Positions 32,600 through 43,286 of a stretch of 64,000 nt of DNA are shown here, piece by piece. The notes under the pieces are model-generated. The model worked only from the letters and a program-made list of their open reading frames with translations. It ran no database searches and had not been told where the DNA came from. The DNA comes from Adiantum capillus-veneris. Its lineage: Eukaryota; Streptophyta; Polypodiopsida; Polypodiales; Pteridaceae. Where the stretch lies: the NCBI GenBank assembly GCA_014529385.2, contig CM043965.1:17125912-17189911 (forward strand), read 5' to 3'. The position numbers and the translations under genes are program-made. Positions within the stretch are counted from its first letter, which is position 1. The number at the start of each line of letters is the position of its first letter.

Positions 32600-33869
32600 A
32601 CAGGAATTTCCACAGAGTTGATTCAGAATATGTTGAGTACTGTTTTGACGCAAGGAGAAAGAAGGGAGTACTTAGAAATGTTGGACATGTTTCCAAATCT
32701 TTTCATCACTTCATACCATGAAATAAGGGGTTTTGTTGGGGATCTTGTGAACATTGAGCTAGTTGGAGGGGCAAAGCCAATACAATAGAAATTAAGAAGG
32801 ATCGGTAAGGAGCAAATGAATGCTTTAAAGGAAGAAGTGGATAAGCTTTTGAATGCAAGGTTGATTGTGCCAGTGAAAGATGCAGTGTCTGTAATGGTTA
32901 AAAGATACAGTGTCTGTAATGGTTATTCAGGATATTTTCAGCTTATCCTTGCTCTTAAAAATCGGAAAAAAGACTACCTTCATCACGCCATGGGGTTGTT
33001 TCTGCTTTTGCTGCCTTCTTTTTGGGTTGACAAATGGGCCTAAAGCTTTTGAAAGAAAAGTGGATTGTATCCTTACCCCGTTCCTTGGGAAGTTTGTCAA
33101 AGGTTTCATAGATGATTTTTGTGTATACATTTCAAGGAAAGAGCATGTTCAAAAGCTTGAAATGACTTTTGCAAGGTATGATGGATGTGGGGGTCAGCTC
33201 AACCCTAAGAAATGTCATTTGGCACAGCCACGGGTAAAGCTTCTTTGACATGTGATTTCAGAAAATGGAATCGAAGGAGATCCATATAAAGTGGAGGCCT
33301 TGTTGTTGTTGTCATCTCCAAAAGATACTAGACGGTTGGCCACTTTCATACACGAAGTTAAATATCTGTCTCGTTTCATACCTTTGGCATCCCAACTATT
33401 GTATCCATTGCAACAAATAGTTAAGAATGATCCCTTGGAGTGGTCTTGTAACTGTGATGATGTTTTTGACAGAGTCAAAGAGGTTTTGAGTACACTACCT
33501 ATTATGCAAGATCCTCACTGGGAAAAGGAGTTTTATGTTAATACATCAGTGGGAGATGATGCCATTGGGGCCATGTTATTCTAAAAGGGAAAGGAATCTC
33601 AATATATGAAGCCTGTTCATTACGCTAGCAGAGTGAAGACTCCCCATGAAAGAGATTTCTCTAAAATTGAATTGGTGTGATGACCAATATGGTGTATGCT
33701 TGCAGACAATTCAAACACTTCTTGCTGCAAAAATCATTCACCTTTCTCACCAATTATTCATTGCTTCCTCAACTGTTCAATAATTCAAATATATAAAAAA
33801 GAGTGATGAGATGGGTTATGGAACTTTAGGAGTTGCAGTTCACCTTTTTGGTGGAAGAGAGTACTTGAG
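32600..33869 (+). pseudogene. Gy-B RT and first RNase H, 5' piece
   Basis: EEVDKLLNARLIVPV (near 32830) is followed by a small internal duplication/deletion, then CNGYSGYFQLILAL, KAFERKVDCILTPFLGKFVK and the catalytic-loop equivalent FIDDF, with GGQLNPKKCHLAQP. Frame 33252-33584 is the connection and RNase H start (LATFIHEVKYLSRFIPLASQ, VGDDAIGAMLF). It ends in LVEEST, where Cop-I is inserted; the following codons RATLVDLVTYKE resume at 51484. Frames change at 33246 and 33584. Confidence 0.82.
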
Positions 33870-34012
33870 TGTTTTGAGATGTAGAGAGAAAGAGAGAGAC
33901 GAGACAAGAGACACACCATGTATGCTCCCAAAGACTGATTCATATTGAGAAAAAGATACAAATATATAGGTGAGACCAAGTTGAGTAGAGTGAGCCATAT
34001 ATAGCTCCAACA
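33870..34012 (-). repeat. Cop-I 3' LTR
   Basis: It ends GCTCCAACA on the plus strand and is followed by CCCCCACTCAAA, the complement of the purine tract. Confidence 0.88.
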
Positions 34013-34052
34013 CCCCCACTCAAACAAAGGTCTCTAGCTTTTGATGAAAAAA

Positions 34053-34071
34053 CTCTTGGGGAGTTCAAGGG
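34053..34071 (-). promoter_or_regulatory. Stem-loop upstream of Cop-I polypurine tract
   Basis: On the minus strand CCCTTG AACTCCC CAAGAG, the same hairpin as in Cop-D and Cop-N with one mismatch. Confidence 0.5.
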
Positions 34072-34319
34072 AAAAACTCAAGCCCCTATACAACGTGAAA
34101 TATGAACCAGTAATGATGATGTGAAAGTGAATTGTGTATCTATGTACAAATATACTAGTGACGCAGAGATCAAAATGTGCAAATGTGTAGTGTGCATAGT
34201 GCATGATACCTATAGGATTACAATGTCATATGTACAAAGCTATTACAATAGCAAAGAAGCTAATCTAAAAAGAGTGAGGCCGAAGCAACTCCAAGGTCCG
34301 AACGCAAGAGGATGAAACG

Positions 34320-34669
34320 TGACTTGTTGAGGCCTTTGGTAAGAATGTTTGTAGTCATCTAGTCACTTGGAAAGTGTTCAACCATTATGGTGCCTTTGTG
34401 TACTTTGTACCTGACACGATGATAATGGACAGCAATGTGCTTTGACTTATTATGTTGAACATAGTCTGTTCCAAGACTAATATCACTTTGGCTGTCACAC
34501 CGCAAGGGAGTGATAGAAAGAGGAGAGTGACCAATATCAACCAGAATTTTTTGTAACGAGATCATCTCACGAGCTACAAGTGATGCCGCAACATATTCCG
34601 CCTCAGTCGTAGAAACTGCAACACAGAGTTGTTTCTTGCTGGCCCAAGAAACAAGACAACCATATATAA
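34320..34669 (-). pseudogene. Cop-I RNase H, C-terminal piece
   Basis: Minus-strand reading KILVDIGHSPLSITPLRCDS, ISLGTDYVQHNKSKHIAVHY and KVHKGTIMVEHFPSD is the C-terminal part of a copia RNase H, almost identical to Cop-N 61430-61625. It is cut at 34669 by the Gy-J LTR, and the rest of the domain resumes at 46785. The adjoining sequence to 34080 is 3' untranslated. Confidence 0.85.
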
Positions 34670-34816
34670 TGAGAGCGGATTTTTTGAGATGGGGCTCAAC
34701 TCAAGGCTCCCACCAGACAACCACTCTGTGAGACCCTACACACGCATATTTCTTAGGGGCACCACCCTCTTTTATGGAGAAAGAAGGAAACCAAAACAAA
34801 CCATATACAACACACA

Positions 34817-34853
<37 letters not shown>

Positions 34854-36682
34854 CTTCCTTATGTGCTTCAACACAAAATGCCCTTCAACCATTCAACACA
34901 CACTCCTTAAGCAATCCCTTTGAACACTGCACAAACTCACATGCAAAGATTGACCTTCACCATATTAGTGCTCATATACTTCTAAGAAAAGAAAGCACAA
35001 AACCTCAAAACTCAAAACACCATAATGCACAAATACTTGACAACTCCTTTCCTTTCCCAAAAGAAGAGACTACTTACACACATAAGGCGGCATGCATAGA
35101 GAGCTCTTCTCCATCTATGCAGCCCCAAGACTTACTTACACACAACATAAGGAGAGAAGTCAAGCCAATAGACACCATGGTGCACAAAAAACTTTCTCAA
35201 CAAACAAGCAACCCAATCAGCACAAAATATGAGAAGCTGCCAAGATATGCTTACCAATTTTACATGCGTTTAGAGCAAAAGTGTGACGACGACACCCCAA
35301 TTGCAACAATTTATTGATCAAACCATGAGATAGATCATTGAACTTGATATCCTTGCTCTCATATAGAATCTACAATCCTTATTTAGGGATGAGTATGGTA
35401 AGAGAAATGTTTGCAAGAGAATGGTAGCAATAGCATATTGATGCTCTCTCTATGGTGCCGCTTATGATAGCGAGCTTAGGAAATGGATAGGGAGACAAGA
35501 GGAGAGAGAGATTAGGGATTCCCTAACCTTAGAGGAGCTTATTTGCAGCAATGGAGTAGGTGTGTGTATTTTTGTGCTTGCCAAAGGGCCCTTTTATAGC
35601 TGTACAAGACCTTGGGTTAGGTTAAACTTGACTAAGGTAGGTAATTAACCATAGCTAGGTTCCCTTTTGACCACTCCTTCAATTATGCAAATAAGGGACT
35701 TATTTTTTCATTAAAAATAGCCTTTTAAGTCGTGGAGGCTCCATAAGGGTTGATAATGTATGTGGGCCCCACCATGATGTCCCTCCAGTGGCTCCTGCAG
35801 AGTGTCCCCATCCTGTTTGTTGTATCTCTGGAAGCATCTTGAGCCGACCCCTCCACATGCAAGTGGTTTTTAACTCCCCATTGGTATTTTAGAATGTTGG
35901 AGAAGTCAAGAAAACTTTTCACCTTTGTGGTTTACCTGATTGTAACTTTGACCTGCAGTAACAGTGTCCGCAGCACCTTGTTTTCACCATAACTTTTAGC
36001 CTATAACTCAGAATTGGGTGCTGTAAAAGGCAAAGTTGACCTTCTCAAAGTGTTTAAGATGATTTTGGAGTGTTCCTCAAGTATACCCACGAGCTAAGGC
36101 GTTCAAGATGCATACAAAACACCTTTTGAACCAAGTCTCCTTGTAGGGGGCCCTTTAGCATGCATCCAAGGTATAGCATGCTTTTTTCAAAAGAGAATCC
36201 ACCTTAAACAAATGAAGTAGGCTCCAATAAAGTTTGATTTATTGGGGATATACATTATATTTAATATTTGTTGAACAACACAAGTAAATGATCCAAGAGT
36301 TGGGTCACATAGTGGTGGGGGAAGGGAAGGCCTACAAGGTTAACCCTACCCTTGAGAGAAGATGGGTAAGATAAGTGCCCATAAATTATTTATTTACAAA
36401 TTATGGGATGTAGATAGTTATTTAAATTAGTAAAGGTAATTAGTTAAAAGAATATGCAGTAAAAAAACTAGGAGAGTAGAATTAAGTTTACTATTTACAT
36501 TTAGCATGACGAGAGAAATATGATGTAAATGCATAAAGATCTAAGAAGGGTAAGGTGTTTGTATGGAAAAAGGCTATTACGGAAAGAGAGAATGAACACT
36601 AGATTAAAACTTTGATAAAAAAATTATATACATTTGAGTAGAAATGTAGTGCAAATGCAAGGTTACCATTTAACGCTACTCA
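34670..36682 (-). repeat. Gy-J 3' LTR
   Basis: TGAGAGCGGATTTT...CGCTACTCA on the plus strand. It holds a (CA)n tract at 34811-34848. The short open frames inside it are not genes. Confidence 0.95.
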
Positions 36683-36705
36683 TATTAGCCCTCCCCCTTC
36701 ATCTA
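36683..36705 (-). promoter_or_regulatory. Gy-J polypurine tract
   Basis: On the minus strand GAAGGGGGAGGGCTAATA lies directly before the 3' LTR. Confidence 0.7.
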
Positions 36706-36719
36706 GGATCATTCATGCT

Positions 36720-36830
36720 CCTAGATGAAACAAAAGAGTTTTTTCCTTTCTCTTTTCTTTCTTTCTTTTTTTTCTTCTTTTTTTTCTTTTTTTTCTAAAA
36801 AAAGGAGGAGTGATATACACTCTTTTACTC
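36720..36830 (-). repeat. Gy-J A/G-rich 3' leader
   Basis: On the plus strand it is a long T/C tract (TTTCTTTCTTTCTTTTTTTT). It is a low-complexity purine run on the element strand. Confidence 0.7.
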
Positions 36831-36853
36831 CATTAGACCTGCTTTTCATTACC

Positions 36854-37321
36854 TCAATCCCATAAATCGAAGATGGGAGGGTTGCCTTGGGTATGTTGAG
36901 ATTCCAAGGCTGGTTCTTCTTTGCACATCAAAGCTTTAAAAATAGGTGGAGCATTTGCCAAGCCGAAGGGAGCCATGCAAATTTGGAGCTTAGACGATGG
37001 AGGTAGATGACTTCCTATCAACGGATTGATACGTTGAAAGTAGGGCTTTAATATCCATCCATTGACTCTGGTCTTGTGGAGTTTTCCTGATAAATCTGCT
37101 AATCTGTAACTACCATTCCCAAACTTTGTTTTTATCATGAAAGGTACCTCCCATCTTTGCAAAAACTTTTTGTCAAGTCGAGTATCAAGTCGGTTATCAT
37201 AGCGAAGAACCAACATACCTTCCTTCAATCCTTTCCCCTTGAGCTTCTTGTTGATTTTGTCTCTTTGGCTTGTGGCTTGGGCAGTGTAATAGTCGATGGA
37301 ATCTTCTCTATCAAGCTCAAG
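36854..37321 (-). pseudogene. Gy-J integrase C-terminal tail with RT-like end
   Basis: Continues the integrase frame after TGA at about 37322-37324: LELDREDSIDYYTAQA, then GKGLKEGMLVLRYDNR, FLQRWEVPFMIKT and NGSYRLADLSGKLHKTRVNG, the usual gypsy integrase tail. Past that the frame ends in QICMAPFGLANAPPIFKALM, which looks like an RT motif (PFGL-x-NAP-x-x-F) and not like integrase. The frame stops at 36854. Confidence 0.7.
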
Positions 37322-39460
37322 TCATTGAAGATCTAAAATTCTTTCCTGCAAAGCTTCTTTTGGCCTCTTTGCTCCCCGTGAGAGAATGTGTAGGCTTGCA
37401 ATCTCCACCTCAATAGGAAGGAGTGCCTCCTGTCCATATACCAAATGAAAAGGAGTGAATTGAGTGGATTCCTTGAAAGATGTTCTGTATGCCCATAGAG
37501 CTGCGGTCAAATGATGATCACAGTCGTTTGGTCGATCTGCAACCTGCTTAGAAATGATCTTACATATCATTCCATTCACCTTTTCAACCAACCCATTGCA
37601 TTGAGGGTAGTAAGGTGTAGAATGCAAATGTTTGACTTTTAACTTTGCCAAAAGATTATCTAGGAGCTCTGCTCTAAACCCTGGACCAGGATTTGACAAA
37701 ATCTCTAATGGTGTGCCGAATCTACTGCATATGTGATCAAAGATAAATTTTGATACCTCCTCGGCTGTAGTTCGTGTTGTACTTGCTGCCTCCGCCCATC
37801 GTGTCATGTAATCTACTCCCACAATGATGAAGACCTTCCCGGTAGATGTGCGAGGTAAGGGACCTATTGCATCCACACCCCACTTCTCAAAAGGACCATA
37901 CGAAATTATTGGAACTCGAGGTTCGTAAGTGAGTCGTCGATCTCCAGCAATCTGACAACCTTTGCATGACTTACACCAATGCTGGACATCACGGTGTAGA
38001 CTTGGCCAAACAAACCCTGCTTGCAAAATCTTCCTATTTGTAATATCATGAGAAAAATGACCCCCACAGACATCATCATGGCATGAAATGAGTATTCTCT
38101 CTATTTCTTGAATAGAGAGCACCCTTATTAGCACCAAATCTTTCCCTTTATGATACAGATCATCTCCTATGAGTTGGTAAGGAGTTGCCTTTTTTACCAA
38201 CCTATGCCTTTGCACTTTATCCAAGTGTTTAGGGCACTCACCAGTTTGGAGGAAAAATATAATGTCCTTCAATTCCTCTTGGCCTTGGTACTTTGGTTCG
38301 TAGAGCTTCACACCTCCCACCATGATCTGAAGTTTCTCATTGGCGAGATAATCTCTTTCCTTGTTGAGGGTTCTCTCAACATGATGTACCCGTGTAGCTT
38401 CAAAGTTCTTTATCAAAGCCTTCACCTGTCTAAGCCACTCCACTAGAGTAGGGTTCTTGCACTTCCATATCCCTTGGATTGGCCTAATAACTAGTAAGGA
38501 ATCACCTCTTATTATAAGTCTTTCGATGCCAAGTTTTCTACATTCTTCAAGCCCCAACTTTAAGGTGACATACCTAGCCTCGTTATTAGAATGAACATTT
38601 TCCAAGGTGATACCTTTCTTAACAAGAACTTCCCTTTGTGGACTTAGAATAAGAACCCCCCCTGCTGCCTGATCGTGTTGTCGTCGGTAAGCTCCATCAA
38701 AGCACAAAATGTGTGCATTTTCCATCTCCTCCTCATTATTTTGTGGTGTAGCTTTGTATCCTGCCTTTGGTGACTCTTTCCTTTCTCTCACTTTGTATGT
38801 GAGAATGTTTGCAAGAACTGCCCTTGTGCTATCTTCCACAAGAAAAGTGTATTCGAACTCTTGAAGTTCTAGAACCCATTTGGCTATCCTATATGAGAGG
38901 CTCATGTGTTGCACAACATATGGTAAATTGTTTTCCATGGTGAGAATGACAAATGGTGCAGGTAAGAGATATGATCGGAACTTTCTTACCGCAAACATAA
39001 TTGTGAATACCACCTTCTCCATATCGGTGTAGCCCTTCTCTGCAGCTTTCATGACTTTGCTTGCAAAGTATACTGGCCTCATGTAGCATGTTTTTGGGTC
39101 TTTTTGCATGAGAACTACACTGATGGCCTCCATTCCTACACTTGGCGTGATGTAATATGTATCCTTTGGATTTGGTGGCATTATTGTTGGAAGAGAGTTG
39201 AGAATACCCTTTACTTGAGTAAAGCATAATTCGTGTTCCTCTCTCCATTCAAATGTGGGTTTGTTTGCTAGCTTGTGCAAAGGTGCAATAGCTTTCGCTA
39301 GAAGGTGAATGAAACGAAGTGGTTGAAAGCCATGAGATCCTTGGTTGTCGTTGGTGGTTGTAGTGACAAGAGAGCATTTACTTTTGATGGATCCACTTGA
39401 ATTCCTTGCAAAGAAACCACATGACCTAGCAATACCACTTGTGACTCTGCAATGTGACAC
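37322..39460 (-). CDS. Gy-J pol: RNase H, second RNase H, integrase
   Basis: A 712-codon open frame. The true join to RT is near 39315, so the first 50 codons are out-of-frame shadow. It contains the gypsy RNase H (YFASKVMKAAEKGYTDMEKV), the archaeal-type RNase H (CFDGAYRR, VHSNNEARYVTLKLGLEECR, IRGDSLLVI) and integrase (CGGHF, HWCKSCKGC, GVDAIGPLP, GLVEKVNG). The second catalytic aspartate of integrase is asparagine (ILSNPGPGF). The frame ends at TGA just after RILDLQ. Dual RNase H places it with Tat-lineage elements. Confidence 0.9.
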   Translation of the reverse strand: MSHCRVTSGIARSCGFFARNSSGSIKSKCSLVTTTTNDNQGSHGFQPLRFIHLLAKAIAPLHKLANKPTFEWREEHELCFTQVKGILNSLPTIMPPNPKDTYYITPSVGMEAISVVLMQKDPKTCYMRPVYFASKVMKAAEKGYTDMEKVVFTIMFAVRKFRSYLLPAPFVILTMENNLPYVVQHMSLSYRIAKWVLELQEFEYTFLVEDSTRAVLANILTYKVRERKESPKAGYKATPQNNEEEMENAHILCFDGAYRRQHDQAAGGVLILSPQREVLVKKGITLENVHSNNEARYVTLKLGLEECRKLGIERLIIRGDSLLVIRPIQGIWKCKNPTLVEWLRQVKALIKNFEATRVHHVERTLNKERDYLANEKLQIMVGGVKLYEPKYQGQEELKDIIFFLQTGECPKHLDKVQRHRLVKKATPYQLIGDDLYHKGKDLVLIRVLSIQEIERILISCHDDVCGGHFSHDITNRKILQAGFVWPSLHRDVQHWCKSCKGCQIAGDRRLTYEPRVPIISYGPFEKWGVDAIGPLPRTSTGKVFIIVGVDYMTRWAEAASTTRTTAEEVSKFIFDHICSRFGTPLEILSNPGPGFRAELLDNLLAKLKVKHLHSTPYYPQCNGLVEKVNGMICKIISKQVADRPNDCDHHLTAALWAYRTSFKESTQFTPFHLVYGQEALLPIEVEIASLHILSRGAKRPKEALQERILDLQ

Positions 39461-41376
39461 TTCTCAGGATTAAGTTGTCCCCCAAATTGATGAAGCCTCC
39501 TAAGCCCCTCCTCAACTTTTTGGCAATGAAGTCTTTGGCTCCTATAGATATAGAAGTCATCCATAAAAACCCTAATTGTCTTTCCAAAGAAGGGCTGAAA
39601 GACAAGAGTTGTAAACCTTATAAAGGTACTAGGAGCATTTGTGAGCCCAAATGGCATCACTCTATAGGCAAAGCAACCCCAAGGTGTGATGAAAGTGGTT
39701 TTTAACTGATCTTCTTCTGCTATACTGATTTGAAAATACCCTGAATACCCAACACACACTGTGTAACATTCATAGACGGCTACTTCGTTTAAGATTTCAT
39801 CTTGGAAAGGAAGAGGAAAATGATCCCTCTTTGTTGCAGCATTGAGCGGTTTGTAGTCAACACAGACCCTCCATTTTGCGTTCTTTTTAGGGGTTACTAC
39901 AATTGGGGACACCCACTCAGAGTTAGAAACAGGGTAAATGAAACCAGCTTTGAGGAGTCGGTTAACCTCTGTCAAAAGTGCCTCTTGTTGTATTTTTCCT
40001 AGGCGCCTTAGCTTTTGAGCCACAGGTTTAGTACCTGGTTTTAAGTCTATGCCATGCTCTATAACATCCACACCTCTAATTTGTGAGTAATCAGTGATAA
40101 ACAAATTGGGACACCTTTTGAGCATATCGATGTAGGACCGCTTCTCCTCAGGGGTAAGATCTTTTGCAAGCATCCTCTCAAAGTCTTCAAAGTGCTTGTG
40201 GTCACCTTTGTCATCCTTTGTTTGCTCCTTTGTTGGGTCAACCTCTATTGATGGAGTTTTTGATGTGTTGAAGATGATTCCCATTACCTCCAAAGATGAT
40301 TCTTCTTCGCTATTGAATGTAGTGGTTGAACTTTCCTCGTCACTTGAGCCAAAACTCTCTTCACTTTCTTCATCAGATGTGGTCTCATAGTTGATGTCGA
40401 GCTGCTTTCCTTCATGCCAATCGTATACTACATGTTGCCCCCTTTTGAGAATCAATTGTCCTCGTCCCCATTTTTTATCTACATTCACATCAATGAGCCA
40501 AGGACTCCCTAGGATGATGGGATAGCCCTCCCCCTTGGCTGGCATAACATACATGTCCACACATGCATCTATATTACATACAGAAACTTTTACATTCTCG
40601 ATGATCCCTAGGCACTTCACACTTGCATTGTTGGCTAGCCTAGCTTGAAAATTAGAGGATTTAGTGATTTCAAGCCCTAGTCTATTCATGGCTCTTTCTG
40701 TGATCACACACATTTGTGCTCCACCATCAACATACACATTGGATACCTTCCTACCCCTTACATAAGCATTTATAATAGGTTCCACATCTTGTTGTGGCTT
40801 TGAAGTCAATGCCTTTACTGTCACCTTTTCTTTCTTTCTTGGGAGTCTTGTGCTTACAAGTTTGGACCAATGCTTTCTCACCTTGGGTGATAGATGTAGG
40901 AGTTGAGGCCAAGAAATATTGGGCTTTTGAGTTTGCAGATCTTCTAAGATGTTGTAGGGTTCCATATTCTTTCCTAATGGAAAATCGTTGATGCCGATCT
41001 CCCTTCGCCTTGACCTTTGCTTCTTGCCTCCTTCCTCCTTCTTTGACTTTTTCTTCCTCTCCTTCCTTGCAGGTTCTGACTCTTCATTCGTTGTGTCTTC
41101 ATCCTTGTTGTGTGCTCTTGTGCGCTTTTCTGCTGGCATAACATCAAAATGTATAGGGCTCACCTCTATCTCCTCTTCCAGCTTTATGACGTTTACTCCT
41201 CTCTCTTCCTCCACTCGGGACAGGAGGGATGTTTGCCACTGGAGGTGGTGGTGGTCGACGAAGAATTTGCGGGGCTTGAGCATGCTCTTGCTGCACCATG
41301 AGCGGAGGGGGTCTAGGAGGGTATATGTCCCCTGGAAGCCTTCGAGGGTGAGGGAAATTATACATGCCATGACCAA
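39298..41376 (-). CDS. Gy-J pol: protease and reverse transcriptase
   Basis: A 692-codon frame overlapping the gag frame. Domains: a lysine-rich linker, FPLGKNMEPYNILEDL, protease active site YVDGGAQMCVIT and YPIILGSPWLIDV, then RT with LLKAGFIYPVSNSEWVSPIV, WRVCVDYKPLN, ITPWGCFAYRVMPFGLTNAP and catalytic loop FMDDF. The first palm aspartate, usually in a DGYSGY context, is valine (VGYSGYFQ). A 1-base frameshift near 39315 separates it from the RNase H frame; the two frames overlap at 39298-39460. Confidence 0.9.
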   Translation of the reverse strand: MVMACIISLTLEGFQGTYTLLDPLRSWCSKSMLKPRKFFVDHHHLQWQTSLLSRVEEERGVNVIKLEEEIEVSPIHFDVMPAEKRTRAHNKDEDTTNEESEPARKERKKKSKKEEGGKKQRSRRREIGINDFPLGKNMEPYNILEDLQTQKPNISWPQLLHLSPKVRKHWSKLVSTRLPRKKEKVTVKALTSKPQQDVEPIINAYVRGRKVSNVYVDGGAQMCVITERAMNRLGLEITKSSNFQARLANNASVKCLGIIENVKVSVCNIDACVDMYVMPAKGEGYPIILGSPWLIDVNVDKKWGRGQLILKRGQHVVYDWHEGKQLDINYETTSDEESEESFGSSDEESSTTTFNSEEESSLEVMGIIFNTSKTPSIEVDPTKEQTKDDKGDHKHFEDFERMLAKDLTPEEKRSYIDMLKRCPNLFITDYSQIRGVDVIEHGIDLKPGTKPVAQKLRRLGKIQQEALLTEVNRLLKAGFIYPVSNSEWVSPIVVTPKKNAKWRVCVDYKPLNAATKRDHFPLPFQDEILNEVAVYECYTVCVGYSGYFQISIAEEDQLKTTFITPWGCFAYRVMPFGLTNAPSTFIRFTTLVFQPFFGKTIRVFMDDFYIYRSQRLHCQKVEEGLRRLHQFGGQLNPEKCHIAESQVVLLGHVVSLQGIQVDPSKVNALLSLQPPTTTKDLMAFNHFVSFTF

Positions 41377-41716
41377 CTTCGTTGCAATTCCAGCATCTCA
41401 ACTCTTGTGCTTGACATCGTTGATTGCGATTCCCTTCTCTTGGTTGTCGTTGTTGGGGTAGGCCCTGCACTAGATTCAAGGTGAGACTCTCTAGTTGTTG
41501 AGTTAATCTTTGCAAGATCTCTTGTTGTGATCCTTCCCCTATTTGTGAAGTTTGGGCAAGAGAGCCCCTAACTTGTGCTCCCATGCTTGGTGAAGAATCC
41601 CTCTCAATGACTTCATTTAGGTCCCTTGTTCTATGTGCTTGAAAATTTAACTTCTTGAATTTGACCATGGCCACCTCACGTTGTCGTGCTGTGACACGTA
41701 CATAGTGGGAACGCAT
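41144..41716 (-). pseudogene. Gy-J gag, C-terminal part
   Basis: TARQREVAMVKFKKLNFQAH followed by a proline/glutamine-rich linker and CWNCNEVGHGMYNF, a zinc knuckle whose last cysteine is phenylalanine. It continues the gag interrupted by insert K; the frame into pol is shifted relative to 41376. Gag joins at FEEA (near 43700) across K. Confidence 0.8.
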
Positions 41717-42762
41717 GCTACAAGATCTATCTTGTATTTTTTTAGATACATTATTATATTTCCTATAGTGTACATATGCATATTTAAGTATAATAATAAG
41801 CCTTCTACCTCATCCTATTATTTTTCTCAAGGGTAACATATCCTTACTTTACCATCAGAAAATACTATGGGAAAAGCATCAATAGCTCTGCCTCTTTAAC
41901 TTGGGGCAAAAAGCATTGATTCTTTATTTCTACTATTTCATTATCATCTCACACTCTAGCTAGATCCTATATTTAGGGTAAACTCCAATATATATATTCT
42001 ATGTATTTTTTATACTTTTCTTATATTTCTTTTTAAATAGCTACTAGGAGAGAATCAAATCCTAGTGGGACACTAGGTGGCATGATTTCAAAGATACACT
42101 TATTTTAATGCATTATTGCAAGCATGGTTACAAAAATTTGTCAAGGAGCAATGTCATGCTTTCATATGGCATGAGGTGTCCTTTGGAATTAAATGAAAGT
42201 CTAGGCTAAGGAGACCACATGAAGACTTTTGCTGCCATAAATGGACCCTATTTTGATGAACTTTTTACACAAGGTTCCAATCCTAATTGGAAAACGATTT
42301 TAAAATGAAAATCGTAGCTAATGAGCTGAAGTTTTTGCCCATATTTTTACTTTTTTATTTGGAGCCACGGTTGAAGAGATATGATCAAAATACTGGACCC
42401 CAGTTTTCTCACATCATGCAGGGATAGCTCATTTCCAACTTTTCCAATTCCTGTTCACACTGGCTCCTCTCTTCTTGTGTAAACCCTTGTGGGTTCCCTT
42501 CACCTATAAAAGGGGGCCTCTTCTTCCTTGGAAGGAACTCAAGCATTCAAGCCATTGATGAGAGGAATTCTCGAGGGAGTGAGTAGTAATACCTAATTGT
42601 ACTTAGCCATTAACATAAGCCCAAGCCTACACTTTTTCCTAGAAGAAGACTAGCCATTCTTGCAACAAGCTACCCTTGGAAGATCAACTCTAATCAAATA
42701 AGGTCTTACACTTGGTGTATCAATCAAAGTGGAATTATCCACTCTTCTTCTCTCTCCCATCA
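41700..42762 (+). repeat. Insert K LTR-like segment
   Basis: TATAAAAGGGGG at 42505 is a strong TATA box, followed by a leader with ACTCAAGCATTCAAGCC and an end at CCCATCA before the primer site. There is no second copy in the window, so its LTR nature rests on signal order. Confidence 0.55.
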
Positions 42763-42766
42763 ATAA

Positions 42767-42782
42767 TGGTGCCGAAGGGTTT
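42767..42782 (+). promoter_or_regulatory. Insert K primer binding site (putative)
   Basis: TGGTGCCGAAGGGTTT lies four bases after the LTR end and starts like the Gy-J site TGGTGCCCCC. Confidence 0.6.
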
Positions 42783-42785
42783 CAA

Positions 42786-43067
42786 GTAAGATGTGTTCTA
42801 CATTGATGTTTTCTTGATTTCTTGTTGTTTTCATTTTCATCTCTAATCCAACATATATATATATATATATATATGTATCTAATCTCATCTCCTTAACCAA
42901 ACCTATCTCTCTCATTCTTAGTAATTCATCCTCTCTAGGTTCTCTTTGCTACATGTACATCTCTCCCCGCAGTATCCTTATTGCCTACGGGCAAGAATAG
43001 GGCTTGGGAGGGAAACTTCTCATCTCTTCACTTCTCTCATATCTACATTTCTCACATACTATCCTAG
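42786..43067 (+). other. Candidate leader intron in insert K
   Basis: Donor TTCAA|GTAAGATG and acceptor ATCCTAG| directly before ATG 43068 enclose 282 bases, including (TA)n at 42851-42874. The equivalent leader in Gy-J is only 46 bases and lacks it. Confidence 0.4.
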
Positions 43068-43286
43068 ATGAATAACCCACATGATGATCATTTCTATCGC
43101 TTTCACTCTGTACGATCTATTAGAATTAACGTATGGATTAGCCGTAAAATACACTTTCAACAACGTATAGTGTTTCTCTTCGGCCCTGAAAGGCTCAATG
43201 AAATACTTCTATCACCGGATCCCATCATACTACCTCTCATAGACTATAATTTTTCTTTTGATGTAAGTGTAGTTATCTTGCTATGA
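43068..43286 (+). CDS. Small ORF A (K copy), 72 codons, unknown
   Basis: I do not recognise the family. Starts MNNPHDDHFYRF; the core is SIRINVWISRKIHFQQ, FLFGPERLNEIL, PIILPLIDY and FDVSVVIL. It is about 60% identical by eye (34 of 57 core residues) to the minus-strand ORF at 44516-44728. Hydrophobic residues alternate, suggesting beta strands; there is no signal peptide or cysteine pair. The stop overlaps the start of the next ORF as ATGA, a spacing suited to termination-reinitiation. The position just after the primer site and before gag recalls the extra 5' ORF of some Tat-lineage elements, but I see no match to a known one. Confidence 0.65.
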   Translation: MNNPHDDHFYRFHSVRSIRINVWISRKIHFQQRIVFLFGPERLNEILLSPDPIILPLIDYNFSFDVSVVILL

